DNA of 64,000 nt from JBGSLA01 sp965602785 (lineage in GTDB: Bacteria; Desulfobacterota; Desulfobaccia; Desulfobaccales; 0-14-0-80-60-11). The stretch is taken from assembly GCA_965602785.1 (NCBI GenBank), contig CBFDAH010000001.1, positions 1 to 64,000 on the forward strand, read 5' to 3'. The position numbers and the translations under genes are program-made. The notes beneath the pieces are model-generated. The model ran no database searches. It worked only from the letters and a program-made list of their open reading frames with translations, and had not been told where the DNA came from. Below are positions 25,099 to 33,775 of this stretch, one piece after another; the stretch's first letter is position 1; every line of letters begins with the position of its first letter.

Positions 25099-25944
25099 TT
25101 ACCCACCGGCTTCCCGGTCCAGGCAGGTTTTTATAAACCGGGTTGCCTCCGGCGCCAGGGGCAAGGGTTTTTTGGCCAGCGACGACACGGGCATGAGCCC
25201 CATGAGGGAATTGGCCAGCCAGAGGCCGTCGGCCTCCTTGAGGTCTGAGAGGTGAAGGGGTACTCGTTCCAGCTTTTTCCCGTGGCGTTGCAGGGCGCGG
25301 GTCAGGACCGCCATCGTCACCCCCGGCAGGGCGCTGGCCGCCGCGGGGGTAACGTACCGGCTATCCCGGAAAACCACCAGACTGGTGGCGGCGCCCTCGG
25401 AGACCAGGCCGTCCGCTTCGAGGACCAGGGCCTCCCGGGCTCCCTTATCCAGAGCGTACTGCCGGGCCGCCAGGTAAAAGAGATAATTCAGGCTCTTGTG
25501 GCCCCCTATAAAAATGGTGCGTCTCTCTGGAAAGACTTCCACCGGCCAGCCCGCGGTGTATTCTTCGGGGCCGGGCGGGGTATATCTTCGGGCCCACACG
25601 ACCAGGGTGGGAGAGGAAGCCGCCGGCAGACCCAAACCGTCCGCCTGCCCCCGGGTGAGAAGAATTTTTACGGCGGCTAAACCTTGCTGCAGGCCGTTTG
25701 CCTCAAGAAGTTGAGAGAGGCACGCCTCCCAGGTCGTTTCTTTGGGAAAAGAAATGTTGAAGGCTCGGGCCGAGGCGCGCAGGCGCTCTATATGCTCTTC
25801 TAGAAAGAGGGGACGACCATCCTCTACTCTCAAAGTTTCGAAAAACCCGTCCCCATAGAGGAATCCCCGATCCTCCACGGACACCCGGGCCCGAGACAGG
25901 GGCACCAACCCTTCATTCAGCCAGACAAAAGTCTGCTCTTGCAT
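25099..25944 (-). CDS. pabC: Aminodeoxychorismate lyase (class IV aminotransferase)
   Basis: PLP enzyme of 281 residues that would convert aminodeoxychorismate to 4-aminobenzoate for folate. Fold-type IV features are VSVEDRGFLYGDGFFETLRV at the N-terminus, GGHKSLNYLFYLAARQYA with the catalytic Lys, and LEADGLVSEGAATSLVV. The start at 25944 is chosen because the upstream extension runs through the G-rich repeat. Branched-chain or D-amino-acid aminotransferase is the alternative, but the pabA-pabB context favours PabC. Confidence 0.85.
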   Translation of the reverse strand: MQEQTFVWLNEGLVPLSRARVSVEDRGFLYGDGFFETLRVEDGRPLFLEEHIERLRASARAFNISFPKETTWEACLSQLLEANGLQQGLAAVKILLTRGQADGLGLPAASSPTLVVWARRYTPPGPEEYTAGWPVEVFPERRTIFIGGHKSLNYLFYLAARQYALDKGAREALVLEADGLVSEGAATSLVVFRDSRYVTPAAASALPGVTMAVLTRALQRHGKKLERVPLHLSDLKEADGLWLANSLMGLMPVSSLAKKPLPLAPEATRFIKTCLDREAGG

Positions 25945-25959
25945 AGGTTTTGGTTTCTT

Positions 25960-26002
25960 GGGGGAGGGGGCGAAGGGTCGCAGACCCTTCCCCCCTCCCC
26001 CC
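25960..26002. repeat. G-rich palindrome between pabB and pabC
   Basis: GGGGGAGGGGGCGAAGGGTC pairs with GACCCTTCCCCCCTCCCCC around GCA. It separates two genes of one operon. Confidence 0.8.
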
Positions 26003-26010
26003 ACAAAATG

Positions 26011-27405
26011 TCATTCCCCTTCTATCAGCCGGAACAAGGTGCGGCCCTTGTGCAGGGTTTCCTCGTATTCTTCCGCCTCATCCGAGTCATAGACCACGCC
26101 GCCGCCCACAGAGAAGTGCCCCCAGCCGTTTGCCACAATGGCGGTGCGGATGGCCACATTCAGGTCCATATTGCGGTGCAGGCCCAGGTAGCCCAGGGCT
26201 CCGGTGTAGACGTGGCGCACCGTGGGCTCCAGTTCGTCGATGATTTCCATGGACCGGATCTTGGGGCACCCCGTGATGGAGCCTCCTGGGAAGGTGGCCC
26301 GCAGAATATCCACATGGCTGGTCCCCTCCGTAAGTTCTCCGGTGACGATGGACACCAGATGATAAACATTCTGGTAGGCCTCCAGGCGCTTGTGCTCTTT
26401 CACCTTGACGCTGCGGGCCCGGCAGACCTTGCCCAGGTCGTTCCGCAACAGGTCCACGATCATGGAGAGTTCAGCGTCGTCCTTGAGACTGTCTGCCAGT
26501 TCCCGCCGGTAGGTCTCGTCCTCCTCGGGGGTGCGGCCCCGGGGACGGGTGCCTTTGATGGGCCGGGTTTCTAAATAATCTCCCTGCCGGAGAAGGAAGC
26601 GCTCCATGGAAGTGGACATGATGACGAAGTCCCGACAGTTGAGATACGCATAAAACGGCGCCGGGTTGAGGGCGAAGAGCCGGCGAAAAAGGATATAGGG
26701 GTCGCCCGTCAAGGGGAAGGAGAAGCGCTGAGAAAGGTTGACCTGGTAAACGTCACCACTTTTTATGTACTCCCGGATGCAACTCACCGCCTCAAGATAA
26801 CCATACCGGCTGAAGTTGCTCCTCAGGCTGCCGACCTGGAATTCCCCGGCATCCTGATCCTCCAGGGGAACTGACTCGTTCCGGCTCCTGAGCAGGCGGC
26901 CTTGGGGGTCCTCCCAGAGCACCTCCACCTCCCAAAACTTTCCGGCGTGGCGATCATGAACCACCACCCGTCGGGGAAAAGCGAAAACCATTTCAGGGAG
27001 ATGGAGGTCATCCTTGGCCGTGACGGGAAGGCGCTCCAGGTGGTTTTTCAGATCATAGGCCAGAAAACCCAGTCCCCCGGCAGCGAAGGGCGCGAGGGGC
27101 AGGGAGCCGGGCAGCTCCAGGGCAGCCAGGAGATCATCCAGGACCTGAAAGGGATTACCGGTCAATTCGATGGATACCGTATCCCCGGTAATTGTCACCC
27201 GGTCTCCCTTCGACCTGATGACCAGAAAGGGGTCCCAGCCCATGAGAGAATGAGAGGCGCAATCCAGATCGCCGCCGCTCAAAAGAAGCATGGCATAAGG
27301 CCGCCGCCGGTAAGGCGCGAACAATTCAGCTAAATCCGCGCCTTCTCTGGAAGGCTGAAAAGGCCGCACCACAATATCTACAATCCGTCCAAACATGTTT
27401 TTCAT
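26011..27405 (-). CDS. pabB: Aminodeoxychorismate synthase component I
   Basis: A 464-residue chorismate enzyme. It adds ammonia from PabA to chorismate. The motif PIKGTRPRG carries the Lys typical of PabB (anthranilate synthase TrpE has Ala there). Other family segments are DDAELSMIVDLLRNDLG, FPGGSITGCPKIR and GALGYLGLHRNMD. The start at 27405 (MKNMFGR) avoids an upstream extension into repeat sequence. It is flanked by pabA and pabC in the same orientation, separated from each by G-rich repeats. Confidence 0.93.
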   Translation of the reverse strand: MKNMFGRIVDIVVRPFQPSREGADLAELFAPYRRRPYAMLLLSGGDLDCASHSLMGWDPFLVIRSKGDRVTITGDTVSIELTGNPFQVLDDLLAALELPGSLPLAPFAAGGLGFLAYDLKNHLERLPVTAKDDLHLPEMVFAFPRRVVVHDRHAGKFWEVEVLWEDPQGRLLRSRNESVPLEDQDAGEFQVGSLRSNFSRYGYLEAVSCIREYIKSGDVYQVNLSQRFSFPLTGDPYILFRRLFALNPAPFYAYLNCRDFVIMSTSMERFLLRQGDYLETRPIKGTRPRGRTPEEDETYRRELADSLKDDAELSMIVDLLRNDLGKVCRARSVKVKEHKRLEAYQNVYHLVSIVTGELTEGTSHVDILRATFPGGSITGCPKIRSMEIIDELEPTVRHVYTGALGYLGLHRNMDLNVAIRTAIVANGWGHFSVGGGVVYDSDEAEEYEETLHKGRTLFRLIEGE

Positions 27406-27414
27406 GATGATGTT

Positions 27415-27606
27415 TGGGGGGAGGGCCAGGAACCTGAGGTCCCTACCCTCCCCCCAAGCCCCCCTCCCAACCCGCATAGGGGGCTGGAGAAGGGGGGGCC
27501 TTGCAGCCCCGCCTTCTCCAGCTTCTTATTACCCCCCTATGGGATTGGGGGTGGGGGTTTGGGGGAGGGGGCAGGGGTCTAAGACCCCTGGCCCCCTCCC
27601 TCAACC
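27415..27606. repeat. G-rich repeat cluster between pabA and pabB
   Basis: Three hairpin units: 27415-27463 (GGGGGGAGGGCCAGG.../CCCTACCCTCCCCCC); about 27481-27524 (GGCTGGAGAAGG paired with CCTTCTCCAGC); and 27558-27604 (GGGGGAGGGGGCAGGGGTC / GACCCCTGGCCCCCTCCCTC). Together they fill the 200-base spacer. Confidence 0.78.
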
Positions 27607-27609
27607 AAC

Positions 27610-28176
27610 TCACCTCCCCAACTTCAAGAAATTCGCCGTCAGTTCGTAGCCGTAGCTGGTTAGAAAAGATTCCGGGTGAAACTGCACCCCATGGAGGGGG
27701 TAGTGCTGGTGGCTCAGGCCCATGACCACCCCGTCTGTGGTCCAGGCAGTGATCTCCAGCTCCGGGGAGTTAGGCACGGCAATGAGGGAGTGGTAGCGGG
27801 CCCCCCAGAAGGGAGACGGGAGGCCGGCAAAGATGGCTCGCCCTTTGTGGTAGACCGGGTAGCGCTTGCCGTGCACCGGCAGGGGTGCTCTTTCCGTCAC
27901 GCCGCCGAAGACCTCATTTAAGGCCTGCTGTCCCAGGCACACCCCCAGGATGGGGATGTCCCGGTGGAAGCGGGCGATCACCTCTTTGCTGATGCCGGCC
28001 TGGGCCGGGGCCTTGGGCCCCGGAGAGATGCAGAGCCAGCGGGGCTTCAAGGCTTCAATCTCGGAGAGGCTCACGGCGTCGTGGCGATAGACCTGGACCT
28101 CCAGGTCGAACTCATAGAAAAGTTGAGCCAGATTATAAGTGAAGGAATCGTAATTGTCGATCATCACCAGGCGCAT
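27610..28176 (-). CDS. pabA: Aminodeoxychorismate/anthranilate synthase glutamine amidotransferase
   Basis: A 188-residue class I glutamine amidotransferase supplying ammonia to PabB. The N-terminal MRLVMIDNYDSFTYNLAQ, nucleophile GVCLGQQ, and catalytic His/Glu in QFHPES are all present. ATG 28176 is preceded by GGGAG. Anthranilate synthase (TrpG) shares this fold and some bacteria use one protein for both; adjacency to a PIKGT-type component I favours PabA. A terminator-like hairpin sits just ahead of the ribosome binding site. Confidence 0.92.
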   Translation of the reverse strand: MRLVMIDNYDSFTYNLAQLFYEFDLEVQVYRHDAVSLSEIEALKPRWLCISPGPKAPAQAGISKEVIARFHRDIPILGVCLGQQALNEVFGGVTERAPLPVHGKRYPVYHKGRAIFAGLPSPFWGARYHSLIAVPNSPELEITAWTTDGVVMGLSHQHYPLHGVQFHPESFLTSYGYELTANFLKLGR

Positions 28177-28186
28177 ACCTACTCCC

Positions 28187-28218
28187 AAAGAAAAAGACCA
28201 CCCAGGGAGCCTGGGTGG
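28187..28218 (-). promoter_or_regulatory. Terminator/attenuator hairpin directly before pabA
   Basis: On the minus strand CCACCCAGG and CCTGGGTGG form a perfect 9-bp stem with a 3-base loop, followed by TCTTTTTCTTT. Only ten bases, containing the GGGAG ribosome binding site, then remain before the pabA ATG. A promoter cannot fit between, so transcription reaching pabA must cross this terminator; conditional attenuation is the simplest reading. A TTGACA at 28278-28273 could be the upstream promoter. Confidence 0.7.
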
Positions 28219-28305
28219 CCTCGCGGGCCTGACATAACTCCATATTCATTACTAAATCACTGGCCGGCAGAATGTCAAGCATTTTCCGGCCGGGGTTACT
28301 GCCTC

Positions 28306-28671
28306 TCAGTGGGTGTTGGAGGTCTCGGGCTGGTCTGCTGGGGGCCTGAGGCGCACGAAGTAGATGGTGCCGAAGGCCCGGCCTCCAATCCGGTGTGTCA
28401 AAGTGTTGTAAAGGCCCAAAAAAGCATCGTCGTAGTCCACTCCGGGGCTTAACGTCAGGGCCTGGTCCCAGTCTCCGCCGCTGGCCTGCACCAGGGTCTG
28501 GAGGAGGACGGCGCCACCGTTCCTGGCGGTGGGGTCCACCGCAAAGTGGGCGCCGCAGGTGCAGACGCCGCCGTCGAACTCAAACCACATTCCGTCCAGC
28601 TCCTCCGGCCGCTCAATACGCTGGCGGCAGAAGGGGCAAACCGGCGGCACGGCGCGGTCTCGGTGAGACAT
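28306..28671 (-). CDS. Uncharacterised zinc-ribbon protein
   Basis: A 121-residue protein with an N-terminal zinc ribbon (VCPFCRQRI ... VCTCGAHF), two CxxC/CxC pairs about 25 residues apart, then a soluble domain with no recognised family (GRAFGTIYFVRLRPP near the end). The start at 28671 is chosen over 28722, which would add 17 unrelated residues; neither start has a strong ribosome binding site. It precedes pabA on the same strand. Confidence 0.6.
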   Translation of the reverse strand: MSHRDRAVPPVCPFCRQRIERPEELDGMWFEFDGGVCTCGAHFAVDPTARNGGAVLLQTLVQASGGDWDQALTLSPGVDYDDAFLGLYNTLTHRIGGRAFGTIYFVRLRPPADQPETSNTH

Positions 28672-28889
28672 ATTCAGCAAAGGACTGTCTCCTTTTCTTA
28701 AGGAAAGAGGCATGGGCCGCAAGTCACAGTGGGGAGTCTTCCCGGCTTCCCCCCGCTGGTTGGCCCCAAGGGTAGCGTTAAAGATATTATCGCGGTTTTT
28801 TTCCAGGGAGGCAATCTCCCCCTTTCTATTGACACCCCACCGTGCGGTAGTTAAATTTGAATTAGTTTCGCCCGATAGGAGGTTTACTC

Positions 28890-29048
28890 ATGGCTAAAGT
28901 GACCGTTACCTTCAGCGATGCCGATCAGCAGAAGATCGAGGGGATTGTGATTGACAAGGACGAGGATGAAGCCCTGAAATACGTGGCGGATATCTTGGAC
29001 AAGATCAAGGAGCACCCCGGCCACGCCTGCGGCCCGAAGGTAGTGTAA
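28890..29048 (+). CDS. Microprotein with HPGHACG C-terminus, copy 1
   Basis: A 52-residue protein: MAKVTVTFSDADQQKIEGIV, then IDKDEDEALKYVADIL, then the tail EHPGHACGPKVV. An excellent ribosome binding site (TAGGAGGT) precedes the ATG. It is acidic and helical with a His/Cys-bearing tail that could bind a metal or act in redox chemistry. The next gene is a clear paralog. Family not recognised. Confidence 0.75.
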   Translation: MAKVTVTFSDADQQKIEGIVIDKDEDEALKYVADILDKIKEHPGHACGPKVV

Positions 29049-29134
29049 CCAGAGTTTTTACGGTTCCTTCAGACCCGACCAGATCATAATACATACTCAA
29101 CTCCTCTCAGGAAACAGGTCATAGGAGAGTAACC

Positions 29135-29296
29135 ATGGCGGATAAACAGATTATCTTCGAGGATCAGGACCAGCAGTACATTGAGGGCATCGCCCTCGAC
29201 CGGGACAAGGAAGAGGCTCTGAAATTCCTCAAAGAACTGGTGGAGCGTTTCAAGGGGCACCCCGGCCACGCCTGTGGCTTCAGGTCTTTTAAATAA
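29135..29296 (+). CDS. Microprotein with HPGHACG C-terminus, copy 2
   Basis: A 53-residue paralog of the preceding gene: MADKQIIFEDQDQQYIEGIAL, DRDKEEALKFLKELVERF and the same tail KGHPGHACG. Ribosome binding site TAGGAGAG. Both copies keep the order Asp-Gln-Gln, Ile-Glu-Gly, Asp-x-Asp, Glu-Ala-Leu-Lys and HPGHACG, which shows selection at protein level. It is separated from copy 1 by 86 bases and lies just upstream of the metallophosphoesterase. Confidence 0.75.
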   Translation: MADKQIIFEDQDQQYIEGIALDRDKEEALKFLKELVERFKGHPGHACGFRSFK

Positions 29297-29333
29297 TCAA
29301 CCCCCTAACGCTTACCGTCAGTTGGGAGAAGGC

Positions 29334-29966
29334 ATGGGAAGGCTGGCCCTGGTCGCGGATACACACACATACCAGGCCGGACTTCCTGTGCTTTTGTCGT
29401 TTTTTATGCGCCACGGGCTGACCCGTCTGGCCTGCCTGGGGGACTGCGACCCGGAACCCTTTCGTCCCTGGCTGGCAAACAATCCTCAGCACCAACTCCA
29501 CTGGGTCTATGATTTTTACGGTCCGGAGATGCCGGAGGCCACCGGCTCGGCCATGGCTCTGGAACTCCCCGGCAATGTCTTCATCGCCCACACCCGAGCT
29601 CTGTTGTGGACCCATTTCAAAGGCAGGATCGGCGCCTACCTGGAGGAACGGCCCTCGGGCCGACCGCCTATGCTTCTCTGCCACGGTCACACCCACGTGC
29701 CCAGCCTGACCCACTTTCGCCCCCCGGTTTACCGCCTCCTGTACATCAACGACGCGGTCAGGCCCCAGGAGTTTCGCCCCCGCCAGGCCTGCATTGAGCT
29801 CGAAGCTGACACGGCCTACCTTATCGTCCCCGGGGCCTTTACCATGGAAGAGAGGCGCTATCCCACCTTCAGCTTTGCGGTCCTGGACCTGGATACGGCG
29901 CGGGTGGCCATGGTGTCCCTCCGTGATCTTGCGCCTCTGGAGTCTCTGGAACTTTTTCCGTCCTGA
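29334..29966 (+). CDS. Calcineurin-like metallophosphoesterase
   Basis: A 210-residue protein with metal-site motifs of the YfcE/MJ0936 phosphodiesterase type: ADTH at residues 8-11, LGDCD, an isolated IAHTR and CHGHTHVP. The usual GN(D/H) motif after GD is not obvious, so activity may be altered. The start at 29334 follows GGGAGAAGG. It follows the microprotein genes by 37 bases on the same strand and may share their transcript. Substrate unknown. Confidence 0.75.
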   Translation: MGRLALVADTHTYQAGLPVLLSFFMRHGLTRLACLGDCDPEPFRPWLANNPQHQLHWVYDFYGPEMPEATGSAMALELPGNVFIAHTRALLWTHFKGRIGAYLEERPSGRPPMLLCHGHTHVPSLTHFRPPVYRLLYINDAVRPQEFRPRQACIELEADTAYLIVPGAFTMEERRYPTFSFAVLDLDTARVAMVSLRDLAPLESLELFPS

Positions 29967-30086
29967 AGGCCTGACCGTTAACGCCTGCCAACCACTGCGC
30001 CGGGAAAAACCTTAAATGGGGTCGGGGGGGATTGTGCCTGTGGGGAGCAGCAAAGGAGTGGATTTTTAAAGAATTAGGTTCCTTGA

Positions 30087-30641
30087 TTAGAGAAGCTCAC
30101 ACAAAATAGCTGGTGATTCCGGAATCAGTCTGATGGCGCCGTCCCTGAGGGCCGCCAGCACCAGTTCGTCCGTGGGGAAAGCCAGAGGCCCAGGGGACTC
30201 GAACAACTGGAAAAAGCCCACCTTATCCAGGTCATCGGCGGGCTTGAGAATCCCGCTTATCACCTGCCCGGCGAACCATATCCCCACGGTAAGGCGCTCT
30301 GTATCGTGGAAATTGGAGTGCACGGCCAGAACCGGGCCGAGGTCCACGATGAGGCCGGTTTCCTCCTGAAACTCCCGTATGGCGGCGGCGCGCACCTCCT
30401 CCCCCCATTCCACGTAGCCGCAGGGAATGCACCAGTGCCCGGCATAGCGCCCGGATTTTCGCCGGCCCCAGAGAATTTCCTGTCCCCGGCGCACCACCAC
30501 AGCCACCCCTACGGCGGGGTTCACATAGAAAGTTTCACGGCACTCCCGGCAAACAAGACGCGGCTGGCCGTCTCTGACCTCAAAGGCCAACGAACCGCCG
30601 CAGCAGGGACAGAAGCGATAGCGGGACAGCGTACAGGACAT
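30087..30641 (-). CDS. Nudix hydrolase with N-terminal zinc ribbon
   Basis: A 184-residue protein with an N-terminal C-x2-C ... C-x2-C ribbon (FCPCCGG; CRECRE) and a complete Nudix box (GYVEWGEEVRAAAIREFQEETGL). This layout resembles NudC-type NADH pyrophosphatases and ADP-ribose-type Nudix enzymes. Substrate cannot be deduced; cleavage of a nucleoside diphosphate derivative is expected. ATG at 30641. It stands 24 bases upstream of nothing else on the minus strand and is likely monocistronic. Confidence 0.88.
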   Translation of the reverse strand: MSCTLSRYRFCPCCGGSLAFEVRDGQPRLVCRECRETFYVNPAVGVAVVVRRGQEILWGRRKSGRYAGHWCIPCGYVEWGEEVRAAAIREFQEETGLIVDLGPVLAVHSNFHDTERLTVGIWFAGQVISGILKPADDLDKVGFFQLFESPGPLAFPTDELVLAALRDGAIRLIPESPAILCELL

Positions 30642-30665
30642 GGCGAGGGTTACTCTCCTAAAGGT

Positions 30666-30986
30666 TCAGGTGAGGTGCAGAAAGACGCTTTCCAGATGAT
30701 ATTCGCACATCAGGAGCAGTTCTTTCCGGCTTTCGGTGGCAAAAGTTTTCAAGGGGAACTCTTCGCCGGGGAACCAATCTATGGAAAAGGAGAGGCCGTC
30801 CGTGGTTTGGGTAATGGTGAGATGACTTTCCTCGGCGTCTATCAGAGGAAAGAGGAGGTAAATGGTAAAGGATACTGAGCCGGCGGTGGGTTGCTGCCGG
30901 TCTTTTTTGCCTTTCCAGATTTCGAATTTTTCTTGAACGAATCCGGACAGCCAGTAAACCGTAATGAATTCCCAGTTGTCAAGCAC
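30666..30986 (-). CDS. Uncharacterised 106-residue protein
   Basis: Not recognised. Small soluble protein, aromatic-rich (WEFITVYWLSGFVQEKFEIWKG), without a signal peptide or motif. It precedes the Nudix gene on the same strand by 24 bases, so they may be cotranscribed. Confidence 0.5.
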   Translation of the reverse strand: MLDNWEFITVYWLSGFVQEKFEIWKGKKDRQQPTAGSVSFTIYLLFPLIDAEESHLTITQTTDGLSFSIDWFPGEEFPLKTFATESRKELLLMCEYHLESVFLHLT

Positions 30987-31026
30987 AGCCGGCCCCGCTC
31001 CCGTGGCAGTGCGCTAGTTTCCGGAA

Positions 31027-31758
31027 TTACTTGCCCCTAAGGGCCGCCTGGGCCATCTTGCGGCGGACAAAGGCCAACTGGCCCTGAAGAGGAATCTCCA
31101 TGGGACAAAGGTCGTCGCAAGCCATGAGGCCGATGCAGCCGAAGACGCCCTCGTCGGTGCCCACCACGTCGAAAACCTGAAAGGGGGAACGCTCGTCCCG
31201 GGGGTCTATGAGGAAGCGGGCCACCCGGTTTAATCCGGCCGCGCCCAGGAAGTCTTCCCGAATGTTGGCGGTGGCGCAAGCGGCGATGCAGCAGCCGCAC
31301 TCGATACAGCGTTCGGCCTCGTAAATCTCGAGGGCCGTGGGGTTTTCCATGCGCTTTTCGAGGCTCTTGGGGTCGAAAACCTTGTCGGTGTGGATCCAGG
31401 CCCCGATGTTGACGTTGAGGTAGCGGAACCAGACGCCGGTATCCACGGAGAGGTCACCAACCAGCCTGAAGACGGGCAACGGCATGAGGGTGATCATGTC
31501 GGGGAGGTCCTGGGTCAGGGTCTTGCAAGCCAGTCCGGGGCGGCCGTTAATGAGCATGGCGCAGGAACCGCACACCGCGGCGCGGCAGACAAAGTCGAAC
31601 ATGAGGGAGGGGTCCTGCTCTTCCCGGATGCGGTTCAGGACAATGAAGAGACTCATGTTGGGAGTTTCGTCGATCTGGAACTCCTGCATACTGGGCGGAA
31701 TTTCCGGGGTAGCCGGGTTGTAGCGAAAAACTTCCACGGTGAGAATGCGGTCAGGCAT
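31027..31758 (-). CDS. frdB: Fumarate reductase/succinate dehydrogenase iron-sulfur subunit
   Basis: A 243-residue subunit passing electrons between the flavin and the quinone-linked cytochrome b. 2Fe-2S ligands are C58, C63, C66 and C78, 4Fe-4S ligands C151-x2-C154-x2-C157-x3-C161, and the 3Fe-4S region C208, C214, C218 (CIGLMACDDLCP). ATG at 31758. It is the last gene of frdC-frdA-frdB, the order of epsilonproteobacterial and deltaproteobacterial menaquinone enzymes. A 193-base repeat spacer separates it from frdA. Confidence 0.93.
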   Translation of the reverse strand: MPDRILTVEVFRYNPATPEIPPSMQEFQIDETPNMSLFIVLNRIREEQDPSLMFDFVCRAAVCGSCAMLINGRPGLACKTLTQDLPDMITLMPLPVFRLVGDLSVDTGVWFRYLNVNIGAWIHTDKVFDPKSLEKRMENPTALEIYEAERCIECGCCIAACATANIREDFLGAAGLNRVARFLIDPRDERSPFQVFDVVGTDEGVFGCIGLMACDDLCPMEIPLQGQLAFVRRKMAQAALRGK

Positions 31759-31787
31759 TTGTCCGTCCTCAGGTATTGTGCTGGAGA

Positions 31788-31948
31788 TTGGGGGAGGGGG
31801 GTTCCCCCACGGGCTGGAAGCCCGTGCTACCGGGGCCGTGGGCCCTTACCCCCTCCCTCAAACTCCCTCTCCCAACCCCTTACCTTAATGGGGGTTGGGA
31901 GGGGGTTTGGGGGAGGGCGGGGGAACCGTGTTCACCCGGCCCTCCCCC
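31788..31948. repeat. Repeat cluster between frdA and frdB
   Basis: 31808-31826 is the palindrome CACGGGCT-GGA-AGCCCGTG followed by CTAC. 31908-31948 is the G-rich palindrome GGGGGAGGGC...GAACCGTGTTC...CCCTCCCCC. A second, mirrored block ACCCCTTACC/GGGGGTTGGGAGG lies between them. Confidence 0.78.
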
Positions 31949-31951
31949 AAG

Positions 31952-33775
31952 CTATCTCAACGAATCCCCCTGAATGGGCATGCTGCCGTAGCCGCGGTCA
32001 CCCGGGGGCAGGTCAGTGATATTCACGTTTTCGTATTCCAGCCGGGGGAGGTCAGCCCCTTCGGGCCAATAGGCCAGGGTACGGTTGAGCCAGTTCTCAT
32101 CGTCCCGACGGGGAAAGTCCTCCCGGTAGTGGCTGCCCCGACTCTCGGTGCGCTGCAGGGCCCCGTAGGAGATGCACAGGGCCAGGCGCATCATGCCGGG
32201 GAGGCGCAGGGCGGCGAACAACTCGGGGTTGGACCCCAGGCCACTGCTGCGCAGTTTAATCTCAGAAGAGCGCCGGTAAAGGTCCTGGAGTGTGGCCACG
32301 GCCTCCTCAAGGTCCTCGCCGGTGCGAAAGATGCCCACCTTATTGAGGAGGGTGTTTTCCATGGCTTTCCTGAGCTGGAAGACATCTTCACTGCCGGAGA
32401 CGCGGCTGCGCAGGTTTTCAATTCTCTGTTCCTGAGCTTTGACCGCGTCAACCACCAGGGAAAAGGGAAACCTCAAGGACTGTTCCTGGGTGAAGGCCGC
32501 CACTTTTTCCCCCACTATCATGCCGGCCACGATAGTCTCCGCCAGGGAGTTCCCGCCCAGGCGGTTGAAGCCGTGCATGTCCCAGCAGGCGGACTCTCCG
32601 GCGGCGAAGAGGCTCTTGAGCCCGCGAACGGCACCATCTATGTTAGTACGCACGCCCCCCATGGAGTAATGCTGGGTGGGCCGCACGGGTATCAGCTCAG
32701 TGATGCAGTCGATGCCCAGGAAGTTTTCACAGATGCTGTGCACTTCCCGGAGGTTGGTGCAGATATGAGCCTCACCGAGATGGCGAATGTCGAGCCAGAG
32801 GTGGGCGCCGTAGGGGCTGTCCACCCCGAAGCCCTGGCGCATGTGGTGTATCATCCAGCGGCTCACCACGTCCCGGCTGGCCACCTCTTTCTTGACGGGC
32901 TCGTAATCGGGCATAAAACGGTGGAGGTTCTTGTCCAGGAGATAGCCGCCGTCACCCCGGCAGCCCTCGGTGACCAGGATGTCACCCGGGACAATGCCGG
33001 TAGGGTGGAACTGCACGGCCTCCATGTTGCCCAGGGGGACGACCCCGGTGTCCAGGGCGATGGCCATGCCAGTCCCTTCGTTAATAACTGCGTTGGTGGA
33101 GGCGCCGTACATGCGGCCGTAGCCGCCGGTAGAAATGACCGTGGCCTTGGCTAAATAGGGACGGACCTGGCCGGTGCGGAGGCACATGGCCACCGCGCCA
33201 TAGCAATTCTCACCGTCGTGGATGAGGCTGATGGCCTCAGTGCGGTCGTGCACCGTGACCCCGAGCTTGACCACCACGGAGTCCATGGCGTACTGGAGGA
33301 CGTGACCGGTACCGTCCGCCGCGAAGCAGGTGCGCCACTTGGCGGTACCGCCGAACTGACGCTGGGCGATGAGGCCGTCTTTTTCCTGGAGTTCCTCCAC
33401 TTCCACACCATCGGGGAGGGTTCTCTTGCCGGGTACGACCCGAGACCAGGGCACACCCCAGGCGGCCATTTGACGCACGGCCACGGGGGCCATCTCCACG
33501 AAGAGACGGGCCACGTCCTGGTCGCAACCCCAGTCGGAGCCCTTCACCGTGTCTTCGAAGTGAATGTCAGAGTTGTCGCCATAGCCCATGGCCACGTTGC
33601 CGAGGGAAGCCTGCATGCCGCCCTGGGCGGCGGTGCTGTGGGAGCGGCGGGGCGGCACCAGGCTCAGGATGGTGACCTGGTGGCCGCTCATGGCGGCTTC
33701 GACGGCCACCCGTTCGCCGGCCAGACCGGCGCCGATGACCAGCACATCACAGATATGGGCGTCTGTCCACCTCAT
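31952..33775 (-). CDS. frdA: Fumarate reductase/succinate dehydrogenase flavoprotein subunit
   Basis: A 607-residue catalytic subunit interconverting fumarate and succinate. FAD motif GAGLAG at 15-20, the covalent-FAD His in RRSHSTAAQGG (H46), the substrate-site segment QFHPTG and the later HYSMGG are present. The start overlaps the frdC stop by four bases (ATGA). In an anaerobe with a CO dehydrogenase it could work in either direction; the sequence alone does not decide between fumarate respiration and succinate oxidation. Confidence 0.95.
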   Translation of the reverse strand: MRWTDAHICDVLVIGAGLAGERVAVEAAMSGHQVTILSLVPPRRSHSTAAQGGMQASLGNVAMGYGDNSDIHFEDTVKGSDWGCDQDVARLFVEMAPVAVRQMAAWGVPWSRVVPGKRTLPDGVEVEELQEKDGLIAQRQFGGTAKWRTCFAADGTGHVLQYAMDSVVVKLGVTVHDRTEAISLIHDGENCYGAVAMCLRTGQVRPYLAKATVISTGGYGRMYGASTNAVINEGTGMAIALDTGVVPLGNMEAVQFHPTGIVPGDILVTEGCRGDGGYLLDKNLHRFMPDYEPVKKEVASRDVVSRWMIHHMRQGFGVDSPYGAHLWLDIRHLGEAHICTNLREVHSICENFLGIDCITELIPVRPTQHYSMGGVRTNIDGAVRGLKSLFAAGESACWDMHGFNRLGGNSLAETIVAGMIVGEKVAAFTQEQSLRFPFSLVVDAVKAQEQRIENLRSRVSGSEDVFQLRKAMENTLLNKVGIFRTGEDLEEAVATLQDLYRRSSEIKLRSSGLGSNPELFAALRLPGMMRLALCISYGALQRTESRGSHYREDFPRRDDENWLNRTLAYWPEGADLPRLEYENVNITDLPPGDRGYGSMPIQGDSLR

